Origin: Chloranthus sessilifolius
Lineage: Eukaryota; Streptophyta; Magnoliopsida; Chloranthales; Chloranthaceae
Length of the DNA: 64,000 nt
Reading direction: 5' to 3'
Assembly: GCA_021018995.1 (NCBI GenBank)
Contig: CM037584.1
Location: 174,300,317 to 174,364,316 of the forward strand
Shown here: positions 59,367 through 64,000 of the stretch, one piece after another
Layout: each line of letters opens with the position of its first letter
Position numbering within the stretch: position 1 is the first letter of the stretch
Program-made: the position numbers and the translations under genes
Notes under the pieces: generated by a model
What the model was told of the DNA's origin: nothing
Databases searched by the model: none
The model's input: the letters and a program-made list of their open reading frames with translations, nothing else

Positions 59367-62300
59367 GTGCACGTGTATGGGAAAGAGAGTCGTGGGGCGT
59401 GTGAGGCTAGGGCACTAATTGACCCAGGGTCTACGCATTCATTTGTTACACCTCGGTTCGTAAAGAGAATGAAAGTCAAGCCAAATGCATTAGATTTCGT
59501 TCTAGCGGTGACTATCCCAACAGGACGAGCAGTTGACGCAGAATTGGTCTGTAAAGCGGTGACTATAGCCATTGAAGATGGGGAGGTGTATGAATTGTCC
59601 GCGAATTTAATTCTTTTAGACATGCAGGGATTCGACGTGATCCTTGGCATGGACTGGTTGTCACAACATTGTGCAACGGTTGATTGCAAAAACAAAATCG
59701 TCATCTTTAGGCCGACTTCAAGCAGATCATTCCGATTCAAGGGAGTGAGGACAAAGTTCCTACCACATGTGTCCGCCATCAAGGCCGAACGCCTAATTCG
59801 AAATGGATGCAGTGGTTACTTGGCCTTCCTGAAGGATGACAAGAAAGAAAAGAATGTTATTACCGAGATTGCAGTGGTATGTGAGTTTGATGATGTTTTT
59901 CCAGAGGAGTTGCCAGGATTACCTCCGGATCGAGAAGTGGAGTTTGCTATCGACTTGGCACCTGGAACGGAGCCGATCTCTAAAGCACCATATAGGATGG
60001 CACCGGCCGAGTTGAAAGAGTTAAAAGAGCAACTGCAAGAACTCCTCGACAAGGGCTTTGTGAGACCGAGTGTATCTCCTTGGGGTGCGCCGATTTTATT
60101 TGTTAAGAAAAAGGACGGGTCACTGAGGTTGTGCATTGACTACCGTCAACTAAACAAACTCACTATAAAGAACAAGTACCCGTTGCCAAGAATAGATGAC
60201 TTGTTTGACCAATTACAAGGGGCGAGATACTTTTCTAAGATCGATCTACGATCTGGATATCACCAACTTCGAGTTAAGCGTAAGATATTCAAGGCGCTTT
60301 GGACGAGATCGGACACTATGAGTTTTAGTGATGCCGCTCGGGTTGACGATACGTCGTCCGCTTATGGATCTCATGAATCGGGTATTTAAGCCACACCGGA
60401 CTCTTTTGTCGTTGTATTTGTCGATGATATCCTCATTTATTCTAAGTCAAAGCAAGCGATGAAGAACACTTGAAAATAGCCTTACAAACGTTATGAACAC
60501 CAACTATCGCCAAGCTCAATAAATGCGAGTTCGGTTAGAAGAAGTTAGCTTTTGGGACATGTCGTCTCAAAGGATGGTGTCACAGTAGATCCTACTAAGA
60601 TTAAGGCTGTCGTGCAATGGGAACAACCAAAGACGGTCACCGAAGTACGCAGTTTCCTTGGGTTAGCTGGGTATTATAGACGTTTTGTGGAAGGGTTTTC
60701 CAAATTATCGGGGCCACTGACTAGACTTACACGCAAAGATGTGCGATTCGAATGGACCGATGCATGTGAAGCAAGCTTTCAAGAACTTAAGACGCGGCTT
60801 ATCGCTTTTGCGCAATTCCTTCAGTGTGGAGGTTTTGCGATTATATGACGCTTCTCATAATGGTTTAGGGCTGTGCTAAACCAACATAAAAAGGTCATTG
60901 CTTATGGATCGAGACAATTGAAGGACCACGAGAAAAATTACCCAACGCATGACCTCGAGCTCGCAGCGGTCATCTTCGCATTGAAGATATGGAGACATTA
61001 TTTATATGGGGAGACCTTCGAGATCTTCACTGACCATAAAAGCCTCCGATACTTATTTACACAGAAGGAACTGAACATGAGGCAGCGAAGGTGGATGGAG
61101 TTTCTCAAAGATTATGACTGCTCCATTCAATACCACCCAGGCAAGGCCAATGTTGTTGCAGATGCTTTAAGTCGTAAGAACCCGGCTCAGTTAGCGAACC
61201 TTGTGATGGGAATGTACAGGTGGAAATTGTTTGAAGACCTGTCATTGTATGATGCTAGGATCGAAGTGCAAGCTTCTGGGGCTCTGTTGGCTAATATCTC
61301 AGTGAGGCCGATCATTTTCGAACACATACACGAGCTGCAGATGAAAGACCCTGAACTGGTAAAGATTCGGAAAGAGGTAGTGGAAGGTACTAGACCGAAT
61401 TTTTCGATAAGGGAGGACGGTTCCTTGCTATTCCGGGGACGTCTTTGTATTCCTGTTGATGCCGATCTGCGGCAAACTATTCTAGATGAATCCCACAAAT
61501 CTAAGTACGTAATCCATCCGGGTAGCACTAAGATGTATCAAGATATGCGTACGAGCTCGGTGGAGAGGTCTCAAACACTGACGTAGTGAGTATGTGTCAA
61601 AATGTTTAACATGTCAACAAGTGAAGGTGGACCATCGACACCTATGCTTACTACAACCTCTACCTATACCGGAATGGAAATGGGACTCTATCTCCATGGA
61701 TTTCGTTGTCGGGTTGCCTTGACGGCGAAGAGGCACAACGCTATCCGGGTAGTTGTGGATAGTGACGGTTCCGCTCACTTCTTGCCCTACAACTCTATGT
61801 ATAAGCGCAGCAAACTCATGGAGCTCTATATGAAGGAGATAGTGCGCACACGGCATTCCAAGTAGTATTGTATCGATCGCGACCCACTATACACTTCAAA
61901 GTTTTGGAGAAATTTCAAGAGGGTATGGGTACTGATTAGATTTCGATTCAGCGCTCCATCCACAAACCGATGGATGCAGTAACGGTAAACCAAGTAATTG
62001 AAGATATGCTCGTATGTGTATGCTCGAACTACGGGGATCATGGGATCAACACCTTCCTTTGATCGAATTTGCATACAACAATAGTTTTCGTGCAAGCATC
62101 GGAATGGCGCCGTATGAAGTTTTCTCTGAGTGGCGATGTAGATCGCCCATCAACCGGAAGAAACAGGAGAAAAATTTGTGCTTGGTCCAGGAAGTTCTTG
62201 AAGAAAATGCCAAGTTGGTACGTATGATAAGGGAACGACTCTGCAGTGAACAAAAGAGCTATGCGATGTCAAGCGAACGAGCCTAGATTTCGCCATTGGC

Positions 62301-62706
62301 GATCATGTGTTTAGAAAGTGTCACCCATGAAGGGTGTGATGCGTGAAGGAAGGGAAAGTTAAGTCCTCGTTATATCGGGCCCTTCGAAGTCTTGGGTCGA
62401 GTTGGCGAGGTAGCCTATCGCATCGGGTTGCCTCCGTTGTTTGATAGGATACACAATGTTTTCCATATTTCTATGCTCCGAAAATACGTAAGGGACCCTA
62501 CTCATATTTTGACTGATCAACCGGTGCAACTTCAAGAGGACTTGACTATGATTGAAGACGCCACTCAAATTCTAATCAAGGAGCAAATTCTACGCACTAG
62601 GGTCATCCCATTAGTGCTAGTCAAGTGGGGAAACCACCCTGTTGAAGAAGCAACTTGGGAGAGAGAAACGGAAATTCGGGACTTGTATCCCCATTTGTTT
62701 GAGTGA
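59367..62706 (+). pseudogene. pol region of the second gypsy element, fossil
   Basis: Motifs in order: protease ([16 protein letters not shown]) near 59415, reverse transcriptase ([13 protein letters not shown] near 60125; [15 protein letters not shown] near 60235), connection ([16 protein letters not shown] near 60655), RNase H ([13 protein letters not shown] near 61020; [14 protein letters not shown] near 61140), integrase pieces to about 62250, and a chromodomain-like end (VLVKWGNHPVEEATWE near 62620). The order is that of Ty3/gypsy and the end is that of chromoviruses. It is broken. Confidence 0.88.
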
Positions 62707-63590
62707 TTGACTGTGTGCTTGGTTAAAATGGAACTAATTGTGGAATTTTTATTTTGTGCCGAGTTTTACGTTTCCACCGTATCCCTATGAAATGGGTACA
62801 CAAGGTTAGTATTGGGAAAGCACAAATGATCCTTGTAAAATTTTTATATACTATGCGGAGTTACAACTTTTGAACTCTTTCATCTATATTTTAAAATTTT
62901 GATCTTATGTTATTTTATTTTATTTTATTCTTGCACCTAGCTCACACACTTCGTTATCGCTTGCGTGTGTGATTCGGGATTCTGTGAGGTATGATCAATT
63001 CTTTGATTTAATGCGCCGATCGATGCGATCGATGCACTGCATAGGTGAGCGGTGATCGTTCACGTTGTTGTTGGAACGCGTGTTTGTGGTGAAGGCTGGC
63101 TACTCCATGGGAGGGCCGAATGGTTGGCTTTTGGTGTAGCCAGAAATCGTTCAAACGAAATTATTTCGTTCGAACGATTTCAGTATGGCAGTGGGCACAA
63201 ATGTGTGCCAAGGAAATTCGAACGAACGAAAATCAATTCGTTCGAACGATTTTTAAACCCAATGCCCCGGCCACCATTTTCGTTTGAACGAAATTAATTC
63301 GTTCGAACGAATTCCCCTATTTATGCCATAGAGGGTTGGTTCCAACCCATTTCGTGCGAACGAAACCCTTCCCCTTCCTCCATTCTCCTCCTTCCTAGCT
63401 TGCAAGGGTTCAACGGATTCGCCGGATTTCGCCGATTCCGGTCATCTTCAACCTTGGAACCACTTGAACTCAACCATTTGGGTCGTCTAGAGGTAATCTC
63501 CAACCTCTATTTTGCATTACATCACCATTTGCTTTGATCTTCTTTCTTTTTGGGGGCAAACCCTTGATCCCCAAATTTGAAATTCTCATC
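62707..63590. repeat. Interval with clustered TTCGTTCGAACGAA palindromes
   Basis: No LTR matching 55520-57815 is recognisable. Palindromic CGTTCGAACG words cluster at about 63140-63350, as in the 5' LTR near 56200. The rest is AT-rich and probably belongs to the leader of the element that starts at 63591. Confidence 0.5.
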
Positions 63591-64000
63591 ATGCCACCTA
63601 AGACCCGTCAAGCTACGGCTAGCGCGACATCGAAGAAACCCACTACGGGTTCTTCTTCTCAACAAACACCGAAGAAACCGCCCACGGGTTCTTCATGGCA
63701 CCTGAGCACAAGCGCCACCCCCACCACCCGTTCGTGAACGCCCAAATGAGTGGTGGTCCGATAAAGATTTTGAACCCGAATGGATCATCGATCCTAAAAC
63801 TTTTGCCGATCGTGATGAAACACATTGGGCCTTTGACTACGTCTCTACCGCGGGCTTGACCGGTATCCTTCGCCCATGCAAGGACAGTTACTACCCTCGA
63901 ATAGTGCGTCTATTCTATCAAAATATGGAACTCATTGACGACCCGACCATTCTAAAAACAAAGATTGACGGTCGGCCATACACATTCACTTTTGATGATG
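63591..64000 (+). pseudogene. Start of a gag-like / putative plant transposon protein region, cut by window end
   Basis: An ATG at 63591 begins a Ser/Thr/Lys-rich N-terminus (MPPKTRQATASATSKKP). Further on the sequence encodes WWSDKDFEPEW and YYPRIVRLFYQNM, then GRPYTFTFDD, which resembles the 'putative plant transposon protein' domain found in gag-like proteins of Athila/Tat-type and related elements. It is broken and continues past the window, so family and length stay open. Confidence 0.5.

Larger units (their letters stand above)
55520..62706 (+). mobile_element. Second Ty3/gypsy chromovirus (Tekay/Del-like), broken, 3' LTR not seen
   Basis: Parts: 5' LTR 55520-57815, primer site 57818-57829, gag about 57857-59180, protease about 59367-59700, reverse transcriptase/RNase H about 59880-61180, integrase about 61330-62250, chromodomain-like end 62392-62706. 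All parts are represented but the coding region is broken in many places (of the order of ten). The 3' LTR expected soon after 62706 is not recognisable up to 64000, so the element is truncated, rearranged, or interrupted there. Age cannot be read without an LTR pair. Confidence 0.85.

Noticed and set aside
1-64000. CRISPR arrays, bacterial operons, riboswitches, rRNA or complete tRNA genes
   Set aside because: None seen; sequence style is that of a plant nuclear genome.

Overview
The window is nuclear DNA of a flowering plant. It is AT-rich, has plant-type introns, and carries plant transposons of several classes: CACTA, MULE and hairpin MITEs, Ty3/gypsy LTR elements with the plant initiator-Met primer site, and an Athila/Tat-type primer site. 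Similarities to protein families are from memory, since no search could be run. Only one intact-looking host gene is present. Almost everything else is mobile DNA, its relics, or pieces of host genes carried by mobile DNA.

Layout. 1-1.2 kb: repeat debris. 1.2-6.7 kb: decayed CACTA (En/Spm) element with a TnpD-like transposase (1206-4694) and a TnpA-like gene (4941-6673). 6.7-13.7 kb: AT-rich, with a few exon-like host gene scraps (9.8-10.5 kb). 13.75-14.2 kb: a CACTA 3' end with subterminal repeats. 15.8-21.1 kb: a tandem pair of genes for a multi-spanning membrane protein of unknown function. The first copy is open (705 aa) and the second has one nonsense codon. Degraded relatives of the same gene lie at 43.4-44.8 kb (split by a solo LTR) and 47.1-47.3 kb. 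21.5-23.9 kb: two hairpin MITEs of one MULE-like family. 25.2-30.3 kb: a small minus-strand Athila/Tat-like LTR element without pol. 30.95-41.55 kb: a complete-length but broken minus-strand Ty3/gypsy chromovirus with about 2.9-kb LTRs, PBS, PPT and a CTTAC target duplication. 42.3-43.3 kb: a foldback element with a tandem copy of one arm. 44.8-49.4 kb: MITE-like repeats, a possible LTR remnant and other debris. 55.5-62.7 kb: a second, plus-strand broken Ty3/gypsy chromovirus with a 2.3-kb 5' LTR. 63.6-64.0 kb: the start of another retroelement-like gag region running off the window.

The most notable part is 49.4-54.8 kb, where two gene-carrying MULE-type elements lie side by side. The first (49454-50616) has inverted arms of about 165 bp related to the two hairpin MITEs at 21.6 and 23.6 kb. 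It encloses a trihelix transcription-factor fragment, and a 146-bp CACTA MITE is inserted in one arm. The second (about 50880-54828) has inverted ends of about 115 bp. It holds a TPX2-family fragment that keeps its introns, a small conserved plant protein fragment, a PPR fragment, and the C-terminal tail of a MULE transposase. Together they form a cluster of host gene fragments moved by DNA transposons.
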